Positions 32,068 to 41,225 of a stretch of DNA of 64,000 nt are shown here, in pieces; position 1 is the stretch's first letter; the number at the start of each line of letters is the position of its first letter. The notes beneath the pieces are model-generated. The model saw nothing but the letters and a program-made list of their open reading frames with translations. It did no database searches and had not been told where the DNA came from. Origin of the DNA: Saturnia japonica (taxonomy: Eukaryota > Arthropoda > Insecta > Lepidoptera > Saturniidae); NCBI GenBank assembly GCA_033032175.1, contig CM065329.1, forward strand, positions 150,190-214,189, in the 5' to 3' direction. The position numbers and the translations under genes were made by a program.

Positions 32068-32290
32068 CTTAATAACTAGCTTAAAACTGTGTGCTTTGAA
32101 CCGGCAGGCCTAGGACCGGGTCCGTTGATCAAAACAAACAAGTCGTACACTAGTACAAGCAGAGCGCGAATGAAATGGCTTAAAAAACTAGCTTTACACT
32201 GTGTACTCTGAACCGGCAGGCCTAGGACCGGGTCCGTGGATCAGAGCAAACAAGTTTAACACTAATTTAAGCAGAATGCGATAATTCGGA
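32068..32290 (-). repeat. 111-bp tandem repeat (two units) in Jockey 5' UTR, copy 3
   Basis: Units start at 32068 and 32179, and each contains CCGGCAGGCCTAGGACCGGG. Same arrangement and period as in copy 1 at 20540-20756, so the duplication predates both insertions. Confidence 0.7.
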
Positions 32291-32348
32291 AAGCGATCGA
32301 GAGCGCGAGCGGACACGTCCGTTCACGTCAGCGGTCGAAATCGGAATC

Positions 32349-33050
32349 AAAAATCGGAACTCCCGCCGGCTCGGCTTTTATCTCTCCGCCGGAGAGCGAG
32401 ACGGAGCGGTGGCGTCTCTCTCTGTACTGCTCTCGCATTACCAAATATGGTCATGGCCCGTTAACCGCGGTGACGCGTCGCGGCTTCACTATTGCTATCC
32501 CTATCTACATTATTATTATTATTTGTATGAAATGTCTAATAAATTGCTAATATTTCTAAACACACTTATCGAATCACTCTAAAACCTGTTTAATATTATT
32601 GTAGACATAAATATCTATATAAAAACACTAATTGCAACATTATAGGTTGATAAACATCGTAAATATACAGCGTTAAACATTACAACTTTAAATGGCTTAA
32701 AAACACGTTATGTATACTCTTTTCAACGTTATAAACATTATAAAAACATACATAGCAAGGCTAATTAACCTATACAACATTAAACATTACACATAACTCC
32801 TATAAGATACAGATTATCGACGATACATAAGTTCCATACTTTAAATGACTATTTCTATGACATTATAAACATTTTTATAAGTTATTTACCATTCTTATAT
32901 ACCTACGAGTTGAAACATTATATTCAAAACATTAGATTGATGATTGTTCATACAATTATTAGTCCCTACAACTTATATTTACAATTATGACTTTTATCAT
33001 CACGCTTAGGCCAATGCGTCGCTAACAACCATTGAATTGAGAGATAGTTG
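32349..33050 (-). repeat. LTR-like interspersed repeat, copy B (promoter half, minus)
   Basis: The reverse complement aligns with 56600-56990. Both have an AT-rich part with ATACATAACGTGTTT and TTGTAATGTT motifs, then a GC-rich block (GACGCCACCGCTCCGTCTCG versus GACGCCATCGTTCCGTCCCG) and a TATA-like AGATAAAAG. Jockey copy 3 begins just downstream of this promoter-like block. The family looks like long LTRs, but no coding region adjoins. Confidence 0.45.
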
Positions 33051-33324
33051 GTTCGAGTCGTACGAACAGACTACTTACTAAAAATTTTGAATAAAAATAT
33101 TACTTCTGTGTCAAGGTGTATAATGTACATAAATAGGTATCAACAGTTTGAAGTATCATTGTGCAAGATTTTTATACTTAATGGGACAAATTGACATTGT
33201 GTTATATTTGTTCTTATATATTACATAGTTTGTTAAAAATTAAATTATCAATTCTTTTATATATTTATTTTTCAGATATATTTCTGTTGTCATTTTGCTT
33301 ATATTTTCACTTGTTTTATTTTGT

Positions 33325-34165
33325 TTAGGTGTGGAGTGACTTTAAAAACAAGTTTGCAAAAATCAATAAAGAATGTCATGGTACTGGTGGAGGACCCGCA
33401 CTACAATTATTTTTGAATGAATTGGAGAAAGAATAGAGTAAGTCTGATAATTGGAGTGCAAACAGCTACTGGGACTAGGCTTGAGGAAGCTGGTTTTCCA
33501 CAGGTCTGCAAAATCTTGTTTAACATTTGTTTAAATTGTAATTTTTTTAATTTAAATGACTGTACTTTAATTAATAATCAGAAATTACGGCGTACACAAG
33601 TTTAGAAGGTATATTCTTACTTTAAAAAATTCTTTTCACATAGTTTTTGCTTTGATTCCATGTATGTACACAATTATTTGCTGTGGCTGGGGGGGGGGGG
33701 GGGGGGGGGGGGGGGGGAAATAGTGTTCCTTCTTTCTGTTACAAGATCCCTGCAAATGTAAAAATCAGACATGTATGAGACTGGAGATAAACACTACGAT
33801 TAATTTTTTCACCATATGTGTTCAAGACTCCTAATTTAGGCGACCTTAAGAACCCCACTTGGTTAGTTGCCAACACGCAGTGTTATAAAATAAAGTATGA
33901 ATTACCAGTTTTTGTGTAAAAGATATTTTTTTCTTATAAAATGTTTGTTTTATAGATTGGAACACTCCTGGAACCAGCAGCCAACCTACAGTGGCACCGA
34001 TGTCAACTGGTGTTAAAGTGATACCAACGCCAATTGGTAAACCAGTGGCACTAACACCACATAAAAAAGTGCCTAGCCATAAATTACGTACACCACCACA
34101 AACTCCTACAGGCAATATTGAAGAGGAATATTGGACACCCCCACTTAAAAAAAAAATAACTTAAT
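33325..34165 (+). pseudogene. Harbinger Myb-like protein gene, partial and frameshifted
   Basis: Frame around 33330 gives VWSDFKNKFAKINKECHG, GGGPALQLFLNELEK; a one-base insertion then shifts to NRVSLIIGVQTATGTRLEEA. A later exon from about 33956 gives DWNTPGTSSQPTVAPM and EEEYWTPPLKKK to a stop near 34162. The arrangement matches exons 3 and 5 of the Myb-like gene at 8740-10395 (TGGGPALKI, ENRVLSIIGVQ, DWNTPG). The N-terminal exons were not found. A 29-base G run interrupts the intron at 33689-33717. Confidence 0.6.
33689..33717. repeat. Poly-G run, 29 bases
   Basis: Uninterrupted G29 in the intron of the Harbinger Myb-like gene. Length in the assembly may be unreliable. A second run of 27 Gs is at 57348-57374. 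Confidence 0.9.
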
Positions 34166-35460
34166 AATATAAACACGGCACAATTGTTTTTAGAGTGTGA
34201 AAGAAATACAAGAGAGCATGCGAAAGAGCGTGAAAAAATTTGTGAAAAGTTAGAGACAGAGAGGCTGAGGCTTCATAGTGAAGATTAAGATTGAGAGAAT
34301 TAGAAATAAATGAAAGGGTAAGACAGAGAGATATAGAGCTACAACTACAATTGCAGTCGCAGAAATTATTTAAATAGGCCTTAAATATTTTAGAAAGATA
34401 TAATGAAAAACAAAATGATTTATACATTATAGTATATAATTAATTGGTAAAATTATTGTTTTCAGAAATAAAAATATTTGATTTGATGTTATTATTTTAT
34501 TTTTTTATATTGTAGCAACACTAATTATATAGGGCATACATAATTATTGTACTAAATTTATTGTTAATACTATTAACTAGCACATCCCTCAAAGCCCTTC
34601 CCCGTATAAGGTACCCGTCATCACTGGTATTATGTTCTTCATATACAGCTCCGAAAAAAGCGACTGTGCTTGCTGCTTGTGAGTCCTCTGGTTCAGGCTC
34701 ATTAAAATCAATGGCTATGTTATGCAACACCCTACATGCCATTATTATTTTCCCGCACTTTTCAGGTGCATAATGTAGTGTGCGATCTTTACATAGACAA
34801 CGTCATCGATTTTTCAAACGTCCAAAAGTATTTTCAATGGTGACTCTAGCTCTTCCGTGTACATTATTATATTTTGATTCTGGACTTCCTTCAGCTGATC
34901 CAAGAATAGGCGTCATCAACCATGGTCTCTGTGGATATCCAGAATCACCTGAAAATATTGTTTGTACTACCTACATATTTCTGTACAAGAACATACATTT
35001 TTTGAATTACTTTAACTTCATTAGTCACAGTCATATAGCTTAATATTTTACAGTAAATTCACAAGAAAATTGTGAAATAAAATTCTAACTTGATGATTGT
35101 GAAATTTTTTATTTTTATTTATTTTATTTATTAAAACTTAAATTTACAACTTAAATTTTAACAATGGCCCCAAACTAGGCATGCCTGTGTCTTGGGAACC
35201 TTACATACGAGTTACCATATTATACTTACTCATAATAACATCTGAAATCATTACATTACACATTACTTATTCATTATACTACATATTATACCGTTATATA
35301 GTATGCAATACAGACACACATTTTATACTACAGAAACATAATTATATACAACATACATATTATCATAAATAAAATAACACACAATATAAATGCAACAGCC
35401 AAAACCATCATGGAAAATTACTTACAGTTTTAGTAATCAGAGAAGAAGTAAAATGTAAAA

Positions 35461-38418
35461 TTATTTTTGAATTGTAAGTACATCCTCAGTTGTGTTATAT
35501 GTCAGGGTACTTAGCCAGCCAATAATTTTCCTTCTTGCTTCGTAAAGCAAACAGTCTCCAATTGAACATAGCTTCTGTACTTTATTGTAAATATAGGGGC
35601 CAATGAACGGGCCAAACCTTTGCGCAAAGGCCGTGCCCACCAAGGGAGCTCTCACACGGAATACACCACGTCCTGACATTTCACTGTATTCCGGTAAGAC
35701 GGCTACCTTTCTATGTTCTCTAAGAGCAACTTGCAGTATAAACAATTGTCTCACACTAAGAAATCGGCTTTCTTTGTACAACTCTGTGGTTGGGTATCCA
35801 TAAGGCTTCCGCAGCATGACTTTGATTACTGAGCGCTGGGCTCTTTCGACTACTATCATATTAGTTTTAGCAGCACTGCCCCAACTTGTGATGCAGTATA
35901 AAATCAAAGATTGACAAAGAGCAAAGTATATGGTTTTTAGGGTGGCAAGGCATGCTACAGAGCATAATTGCCTCATAACACCCACCACTCTTCTCAACCG
36001 CCGAGCCAGTACTTCTATATGATTCTTGAATGAAAGACGCTGGTCTATTTGAACACCTAGGTACTTTATAAGTGTATTTCTGCTTAATTTGTCACAATCA
36101 CAAAAATCATTAAGTCTAGCACATGTGTGTATTCTGATGTCAGGTAGTGTAGGTGGTGCTGAAGCGAATGTCTTATGAAAATTTATGTAAGTTGTTTTTT
36201 TTGTATTAAGTGTAAGAAGATTACGCTGCAACCAGAAATATATCCTAGTCATGCCAATTTCTGTATACCTCTGAACTTCATTCCAAGATGTACCGTGAAA
36301 GATTATCGCAGTATCATCTGCGTAACAAAATATCTCAGCATTCATGATTTGAAGCTCATGGATGTCATTTAAATAAATAATAAATAATGTTGGTCCAAGT
36401 ACACTACCCTGTGGCACCCCAAACGAAACACTCTGTAAGTCACTTGTAAGTTGTCCAATTTTAATACACTGCCTTCGTCCAGTAAGGTATGTTGCGAACC
36501 ATTGCAAAGGGATGCCTCTTATTCCCATACACTCAAGTTTTCTTATCAATATAGGAATAGACACAGTAGCAAAGGCCTTTGCCAGATCAAGAAATACACC
36601 GTTACAACACAGTCTCTTGTCTAGCTTCTTCGCTACAGTTGATGTTAGCAATAACACCGCGTCCTCCGTTGATTTACCCCGTCGAAAACCGAACTGTCTG
36701 TCAGATATTAATTTAAATTTTTCGATATATTGTATTAGTTGATAATTCACTATTTTTTCAAGTAATTTTGAAAATATCCCAAGCAAAGAAATCGGACGAT
36801 AGTTATCGGGTACATCTTTAGCTCCACCCTTATGTATAGGACAAACAGCCGCTATCTTCCATGTTTCAGGAAATACACCCATAGCCAGACTGATATTAAA
36901 GATTATGGTGAGTGGTTGAATAATAGCATTTCGTATAGATTTAACTAAACTGTTAGTGTACCCATCTATCCCTGGTGCTTTACCATTTTGTAGGTTAATA
37001 ATCAGTTTCTCTACTTCTACGTTGTCAGTTGGTCTCAGGAAGAAAGATTCAGAGGCTGTATTATTGATTTTAACTAAGTTTGTTAAGCTTTTTTCATCTG
37101 TATTTATATCATGAAGAATTCTAGTAGCAAGCTTACTTCCAACAGATGTAAAATGATCATTGCACATATTTAGTGATTGCTGACTTCCATTGGCATTTTT
37201 AAGTTTTAAGAGGTGCACAGGATCTTTGTTAATTTTATTAATACTGCAGATATTTTTTATAGTTACCCAAAGCTTTTTAGGGTTATTTTTATTAGATTCA
37301 AGTTCTATATTTTTATATTCATTTTTTAGTTTCCGTAGAATATTATTACAAAATGTTCGATATCTACTGTATATAACTTGTGCAACTGTATTATCAGGAT
37401 CGCTCCTTGCTCGTAAGTGTAATTTATCTCTATGCCTCATACAGCGTATTAACCCAGGAGTGATCCAAGGTTTAATATTATATTTGATTTTACTTATGAT
37501 TATTTTCTTTGTATATTTACTTATAGTATTCCCTAATATTTGCATAAACGTGTTAGTGGCTTCATTTACATTATTAGTATCTAAGATATCCCAATTTATG
37601 TCGATAATATCCTTACAAACAGCGTCAGTGTCTATTTTAATTTTTTCCCGTTTTTGATTCTTGGGCTTTGGACCATTTATATTTAATGCGACCATTACAA
37701 TATCATGATCTGTTACATTAGAATTACATACTGCTCCAATTGATGTAAAATTCGATCTCACATAAATATGATCTAGGCAATTCGCACCTCTAGTTGGATT
37801 TGTAATTACCGGTATAAAACCGTATTCAGCCATAAAACATTGATATACCTGACTGTTTGCATTGCTTGAGTAGTTATTACTGTTTTCCATAATATTAATA
37901 TTAACATCTCCAGTTATTAAAATTGTTTGGTTTTCTGTATAAGTATTTAGTTGTGTTTCTAGCGATAATAAAAAATTATCTACTGCGCAAAATGAGGGTG
38001 ATCGATAAATACCAAATATAGTAATAAGATTTGGTATTTTAATAACTAAACAGTCTACTTCCGATATACAGGGTTCAATAACGCTAGGCCCCCATTTGTC
38101 ACTTACATAAACCACAACACCACCATTTTGATTGGTATTTTGTTCAGTATTATATGAAGAATATCCACTTATTTGGGGTATTATAGTTGTATCATTAAGC
38201 CAACATTCTGTCAACACAATAACATCATAGTTTATATCTAAACGCTGTAGAGTAACAAAAAAGCTATCAAAATTTTTCCTGATACTTCTTATATTTATAG
38301 ACAATACTTTAAAATCGTAATCTGTATTAAAAATTTCCTTACATTCTTCTGGTTCTTTAAAAGTTTGACATTTTATTTCTATTAAGTCTATTTCATTATT
38401 TATGTCATTTATAGCCAT
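35461..38418 (-). CDS. CR1-group LINE ORF2: AP endonuclease and reverse transcriptase, 985 aa
   Basis: One open frame starting at the ATG that lies 2 nt after the middle ORF stop. The endonuclease shows LSINIRSIRKN, LTECWLND (catalytic Glu about 71), GDVNINI (about 170-176) and VTDHDIV (about 236-242). The reverse transcriptase shows NYRPISLL (539-546), motif A FLDLAKAFATVS with D611, FGVPQGSVLGP (666-676), motif C CYADDTAII with D700/D701, and YLGVQIDQRLSF. In most relatives motif A ends AFDTV; here that second Asp is Ala. The metal-binding D611 is kept, so the effect is uncertain. No RNase H. Confidence 0.9.
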   Translation of the reverse strand: MAINDINNEIDLIEIKCQTFKEPEECKEIFNTDYDFKVLSINIRSIRKNFDSFFVTLQRLDINYDVIVLTECWLNDTTIIPQISGYSSYNTEQNTNQNGGVVVYVSDKWGPSVIEPCISEVDCLVIKIPNLITIFGIYRSPSFCAVDNFLLSLETQLNTYTENQTILITGDVNINIMENSNNYSSNANSQVYQCFMAEYGFIPVITNPTRGANCLDHIYVRSNFTSIGAVCNSNVTDHDIVMVALNINGPKPKNQKREKIKIDTDAVCKDIIDINWDILDTNNVNEATNTFMQILGNTISKYTKKIIISKIKYNIKPWITPGLIRCMRHRDKLHLRARSDPDNTVAQVIYSRYRTFCNNILRKLKNEYKNIELESNKNNPKKLWVTIKNICSINKINKDPVHLLKLKNANGSQQSLNMCNDHFTSVGSKLATRILHDINTDEKSLTNLVKINNTASESFFLRPTDNVEVEKLIINLQNGKAPGIDGYTNSLVKSIRNAIIQPLTIIFNISLAMGVFPETWKIAAVCPIHKGGAKDVPDNYRPISLLGIFSKLLEKIVNYQLIQYIEKFKLISDRQFGFRRGKSTEDAVLLLTSTVAKKLDKRLCCNGVFLDLAKAFATVSIPILIRKLECMGIRGIPLQWFATYLTGRRQCIKIGQLTSDLQSVSFGVPQGSVLGPTLFIIYLNDIHELQIMNAEIFCYADDTAIIFHGTSWNEVQRYTEIGMTRIYFWLQRNLLTLNTKKTTYINFHKTFASAPPTLPDIRIHTCARLNDFCDCDKLSRNTLIKYLGVQIDQRLSFKNHIEVLARRLRRVVGVMRQLCSVACLATLKTIYFALCQSLILYCITSWGSAAKTNMIVVERAQRSVIKVMLRKPYGYPTTELYKESRFLSVRQLFILQVALREHRKVAVLPEYSEMSGRGVFRVRAPLVGTAFAQRFGPFIGPYIYNKVQKLCSIGDCLLYEARRKIIGWLSTLTYNTTEDVLTIQK

Positions 38419-38420
38419 TT

Positions 38421-39644
38421 TTAAAGATAGATTTTATATGTATCAAGTGGTGTGAACATAAGGTTTAAATATACATTTATTATAATAACAAAATGATCAT
38501 TGTTACTAGTTGCAAAAATATTAGTTAGTAAATAAAGTGTAAATATTATATTACCAGCACATAGTTGCCCTATATATGCATTTATAACATCAAACATATA
38601 ATAATATTGCAAATACAGTAAGAACATATATATATACATATTACAGCTATCCCTGATAATCTTAATATATAGTATACCTAATATTGAACAAATCTCATTT
38701 ATCATTTTTAATTTTACATAATCACATAAGAGAACTACAAATTTACTGTCTATACACATTCTAAAATACTCCATTAAATTGACTTTACCATCGTTTAAAT
38801 TCCATGGTTGTATATGTATCATTATAGGAAAATATCTAAATGAGCATTGTACTTGCTGAACTAATAAACTCTGTAGACATAATAAAAACATACATATTAT
38901 CATATAAATATTACAGCTACTTTTAATAATCTTAATATATAGTATACCTAAAATTAAACTAACCTCATTTACCATTTTTAATGTTAGATAATATCTTAAG
39001 ATTGATATAAATTGATTGCTAATACACTTTTTAACACAGATCACAAAATTTACTTTACTATTAAATATATTCCATGGTTGTAAATGTTTCATTAAAAGAA
39101 AATAGTTAAACAAACATAGTACCTGCAGAATCAATAAACATTGTAAACACAATAAGAAAATACATATATACATATTACAGCCATTTCCAACAATCACTAT
39201 ATATAGTATACTCAATAATGAATGAATCCCATTTAATATTTTAAAATTTTTATAACTGCTTAAGGGACATACAAAGTGATTGATTATACACATTTTAACA
39301 CAGATCATAAAATTGACTTTAATATTATTTATATTCCATAGTTGTATTTGTTTTATTATATGAAAGTAGTTAAATGAACATTGTAGTTGCAGAATTTTAC
39401 AACAATAGTAATGATTATACAAGATACAATATAAGATAAATAATTGTGAGTCATGCTCAAGGTAACACAATATTTTTTTACAAGGACTATTCAAATTATT
39501 CCACCCTAACTGTGACATCATTTTTAATTTCAGCATCAAAGATACGCTCCAAATCGCGGTAGGAACTAACACATTGTGCTGCTTTACCCTCCCGTTGCCT
39601 GACATATATAATGCCATGTTTGCACCAACAAAACAAATATCCAT
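38421..39644 (-). CDS. Middle ORF of the LINE, 407 aa, three degenerate tandem repeats
   Basis: Open frame between ORF1 and ORF2. It overlaps the end of ORF1 by 149 nt in another frame and stops 2 nt before the ORF2 ATG. Residues about 85-346 are three repeats of 88-90 aa, aligned by QLWNINNIKVNF, QPWNIFNSKVNF and QPWNLNDGKVNL (Trp at 103, 191, 281), each with CNMYI and FLLCLQ near its end. The product would be Ile/Leu/Tyr/Cys-rich with several membrane-like segments. I know no family. Caution: between repeats 2 and 3, four of five differences in a nine-codon stretch change the residue, so selection on a protein is not evident. It may be repeat DNA that is open by composition. Confidence 0.4.
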   Translation of the reverse strand: MDICFVGANMALYMSGNGRVKQHNVLVPTAIWSVSLMLKLKMMSQLGWNNLNSPCKKILCYLEHDSQLFILYCILYNHYYCCKILQLQCSFNYFHIIKQIQLWNINNIKVNFMICVKMCIINHFVCPLSSYKNFKILNGIHSLLSILYIVIVGNGCNMYICIFLLCLQCLLILQVLCLFNYFLLMKHLQPWNIFNSKVNFVICVKKCISNQFISILRYYLTLKMVNEVSLILGILYIKIIKSSCNIYMIICMFLLCLQSLLVQQVQCSFRYFPIMIHIQPWNLNDGKVNLMEYFRMCIDSKFVVLLCDYVKLKMINEICSILGILYIKIIRDSCNMYIYMFLLYLQYYYMFDVINAYIGQLCAGNIIFTLYLLTNIFATSNNDHFVIIINVYLNLMFTPLDTYKIYL

Positions 39645-40285
39645 ACTGCTTAGCTTTAGCTCTCGTATCTCGAAATAACATTCTGTTCTCCTTAGTTAGT
39701 CTTTCATTGAAAAAGAGCTTAGTTGGTGCACCCGGAATGTCAAGGTCATTACTTGTTAGGTTACGCCGTACTTTAGACGCTTTCAGCAATTGTTCTCTCT
39801 TAGCTCGACGAACAAGGCGCAGTACCACAGGACGAGGCATATTATTCCCTGTATTCTGCAGTTTTAATGAGTGCCTGTGTGGACCTACTCTAGATATAAA
39901 ATCAATATCGTTGTCTTCCAACTTGGCATCTAGTTTACTGGCAATAATCTGTACCATATGTTGTAGGTTTTCACTGCTATTCTCTGGTATTCCAAATATT
40001 TCTATGTCATTTTGCAGTTCATTTTGATTTTTAACCTTGATTTCATTCTTGAGTTGTATTATTTCCGCTTTAAGGTTGATGACTTCATTATCTCTTTTTT
40101 CCAGATTTTTAATTCGAATATTAACTGTTGCCATAGATGTCATAAATTCATTTAAGCGTTCGTGGCAGAATAAAAGCGACTTTGTTGCTTCTTCTAACTT
40201 TACTTTGAATGATTTTATTTCGGAGGTTAGGTACCGAATTTCATTGGTAAACTCCTTTAAGTCAGAATCCAGAAGCTGAGTCTCT
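39496..40285 (-). CDS. LINE ORF1 (coiled coil plus RRM-like/FP25K-like), N-terminally truncated
   Basis: The frame is open from about 40285 without a start of its own; the first Met is at 40143. Upstream of it the frame still reads coiled-coil sequence (TNEIRYLTSEIKSFKVKLEE), so the LINE is cut inside ORF1. After the coiled coil comes NDIEIFGIPENSSENL, then a domain like L1 ORF1p and baculovirus FP25K (RPVVLRLVRRAKREQLL; LFFNERLTKENRMLF; YGYLFCWCKHGIIYVRQ). Such proteins bind the element RNA. It ends ...NDVTVRVE at 39496. Confidence 0.75.
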
Positions 40286-40720
40286 AATTAATTTATCTAA
40301 TTAATTAATTAAATAAAAATATTATTTAACTAATAACCATACTTGTTCATTATTATGATATAAATCCTGTATGTATGAGTTTACCAGACTATTTTGCCAA
40401 ATAAAAGCGTCATGTGTTGCTCCTCCATAATTAGCGTTGACGTTTAAAATTCGGCACTTGCTGTCGCAATTCTGTATAGTTATTATAAATATGAACACAT
40501 ATTTATTCACACATACATATTAAAAATAATAACTACAATTTTTACCATTTGTACATTCAAAGAATAAAAATGTTTTCGGCAATAAAATAAATGTTCTCTT
40601 GACTTTTCTGGTGTAAAAATATGAAAATGACATCCATCAACACTGCCTATGACATCAGGGAAACCATACTTTGTATAAAATCTGTAATTTTGCAAAATAT
40701 TCTAATTAAAAAACTTCACA

Positions 40721-41125
40721 TCAAGTGAGGTTCAAATCCCTGTAAAGTTTGAAGGAAACTTTCCTAACAAGTACCTAATTTTGTTATAATATTATATATT
40801 CTTGAAGTGAATAAATATTGAATGTAATTGAAGACGCTAGTTCTTTTTTCTTGTGGTGAGTAATTATTATTTCTAAGTACCTACTTTTTGCAAAGCAGCA
40901 TTGGAAAAGGACGGTAAAGATGGGACTCATCCTGGGTTGCGCTCGCGGTTTGTATCGCTCTTCCTCCACTGGTACACAACACCAAGTTCTTCAAACACTT
41001 TAAGGCACACACAATGTATTTTTAAGTTATATAAATGCAGGACTTATCGTCGATCGTACGCTCGTTGACTCGCGCAATGCTCACAACGAAGTGACGTGTG
41101 GCATACATACCACAGGGTGGTGGGG
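40721..41125. other. No gene recognised
   Basis: Sequence between the Harbinger remnant and the assembly gap. It may contain further 5' parts of the Harbinger transposase, but none could be read. Confidence 0.3.
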
Positions 41126-41225
41126 NNNNNNNNNNNNNNNNNNNNNNNNNNNNNNNNNNNNNNNNNNNNNNNNNNNNNNNNNNNNNNNNNNNNNNNNNNN
41201 NNNNNNNNNNNNNNNNNNNNNNNNN
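41126..41225. other. Assembly gap (100 Ns)
   Basis: Exactly 100 Ns, the usual placeholder for a gap of unknown size. It lies upstream of the first visible Arp1 exon, so missing exons may fall here. Confidence 0.95.

Larger units (their letters stand above)
26252..32348 (-). mobile_element. Jockey LINE, copy 3: both ORFs intact
   Basis: The 5' end at 32348 coincides with the 5' end of copy 1. Order: 5' UTR with 111-bp repeats and hairpins, ORF1 (31480-29618), ORF2 (29625-26722), 3' UTR. The 3' UTR stops at about 26252, roughly 65 bp short of the 3' end of copies 2 and 4, and has no poly(A). So the coding part is intact but the extreme 3' end, usually needed for target-primed reverse transcription, is missing. 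Confidence 0.9.
35105..40285 (-). mobile_element. CR1-group LINE, 5'-truncated, with three consecutive ORFs
   Basis: From a broken ORF1 start at about 40285 to an A/T-rich microsatellite-like tail (TTTATTTTTATTT on the plus strand) at about 35105. It holds an L1-ORF1p/FP25K-like ORF1, a repetitive middle ORF and an open 985-aa ORF2. The lack of poly(A) and the ORF1 type suggest the CR1/L2/Kiri/Daphne group; the exact clade is not decided. It is inserted between coding segments of a Harbinger transposase gene. Confidence 0.8.
34521..40695 (-). pseudogene. Harbinger (HARBI1-like) DDE transposase, interrupted
   Basis: Segment 1 (about 40695-40545) reads YGFPDVIGSVDGCHFHIFTP with the first catalytic Asp. 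After a short GT-AG intron, segment 2 (about 40482-40325) reads NCDSKCRILNVNANYGGATH followed by DAFIW, with the second Asp. Segment 3 (34948 to a stop at 34521) follows an acceptor TTTTCAG and reads GDSGYPQRPWLMTPI, then ARVTIENTFGRLKNR with the catalytic Glu, then an in-frame TGA and ACRVLHNIAIDFNEP. Between segments 2 and 3 lies the LINE. The DDE triad is present but the gene is dead. The 5' exons were not recognised. Confidence 0.75.
33300..40720. mobile_element. PIF/Harbinger transposon with Myb-like and DDE genes, split by a LINE
   Basis: A Myb-like gene on the plus strand (33325-34165) and a Harbinger transposase on the minus strand (34521-40695) converge, a common Harbinger layout. 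The transposase is interrupted by the CR1-group LINE at about 35105-40285. Terminal inverted repeats were not found, so the outer limits are approximate. Both genes are disrupted. Confidence 0.7.

Noticed and set aside
17957..32348. A true telomeric retrotransposon array
   Set aside because: No TTAGG or other telomeric repeats are visible, and host genes follow on one side. The array resembles telomeric ones only in its head-to-tail order.
35461..38418. A domesticated reverse transcriptase
   Set aside because: The open ORF2 has an adjoining ORF1, a microsatellite tail and 5' truncation, all normal for a fairly young LINE insertion.
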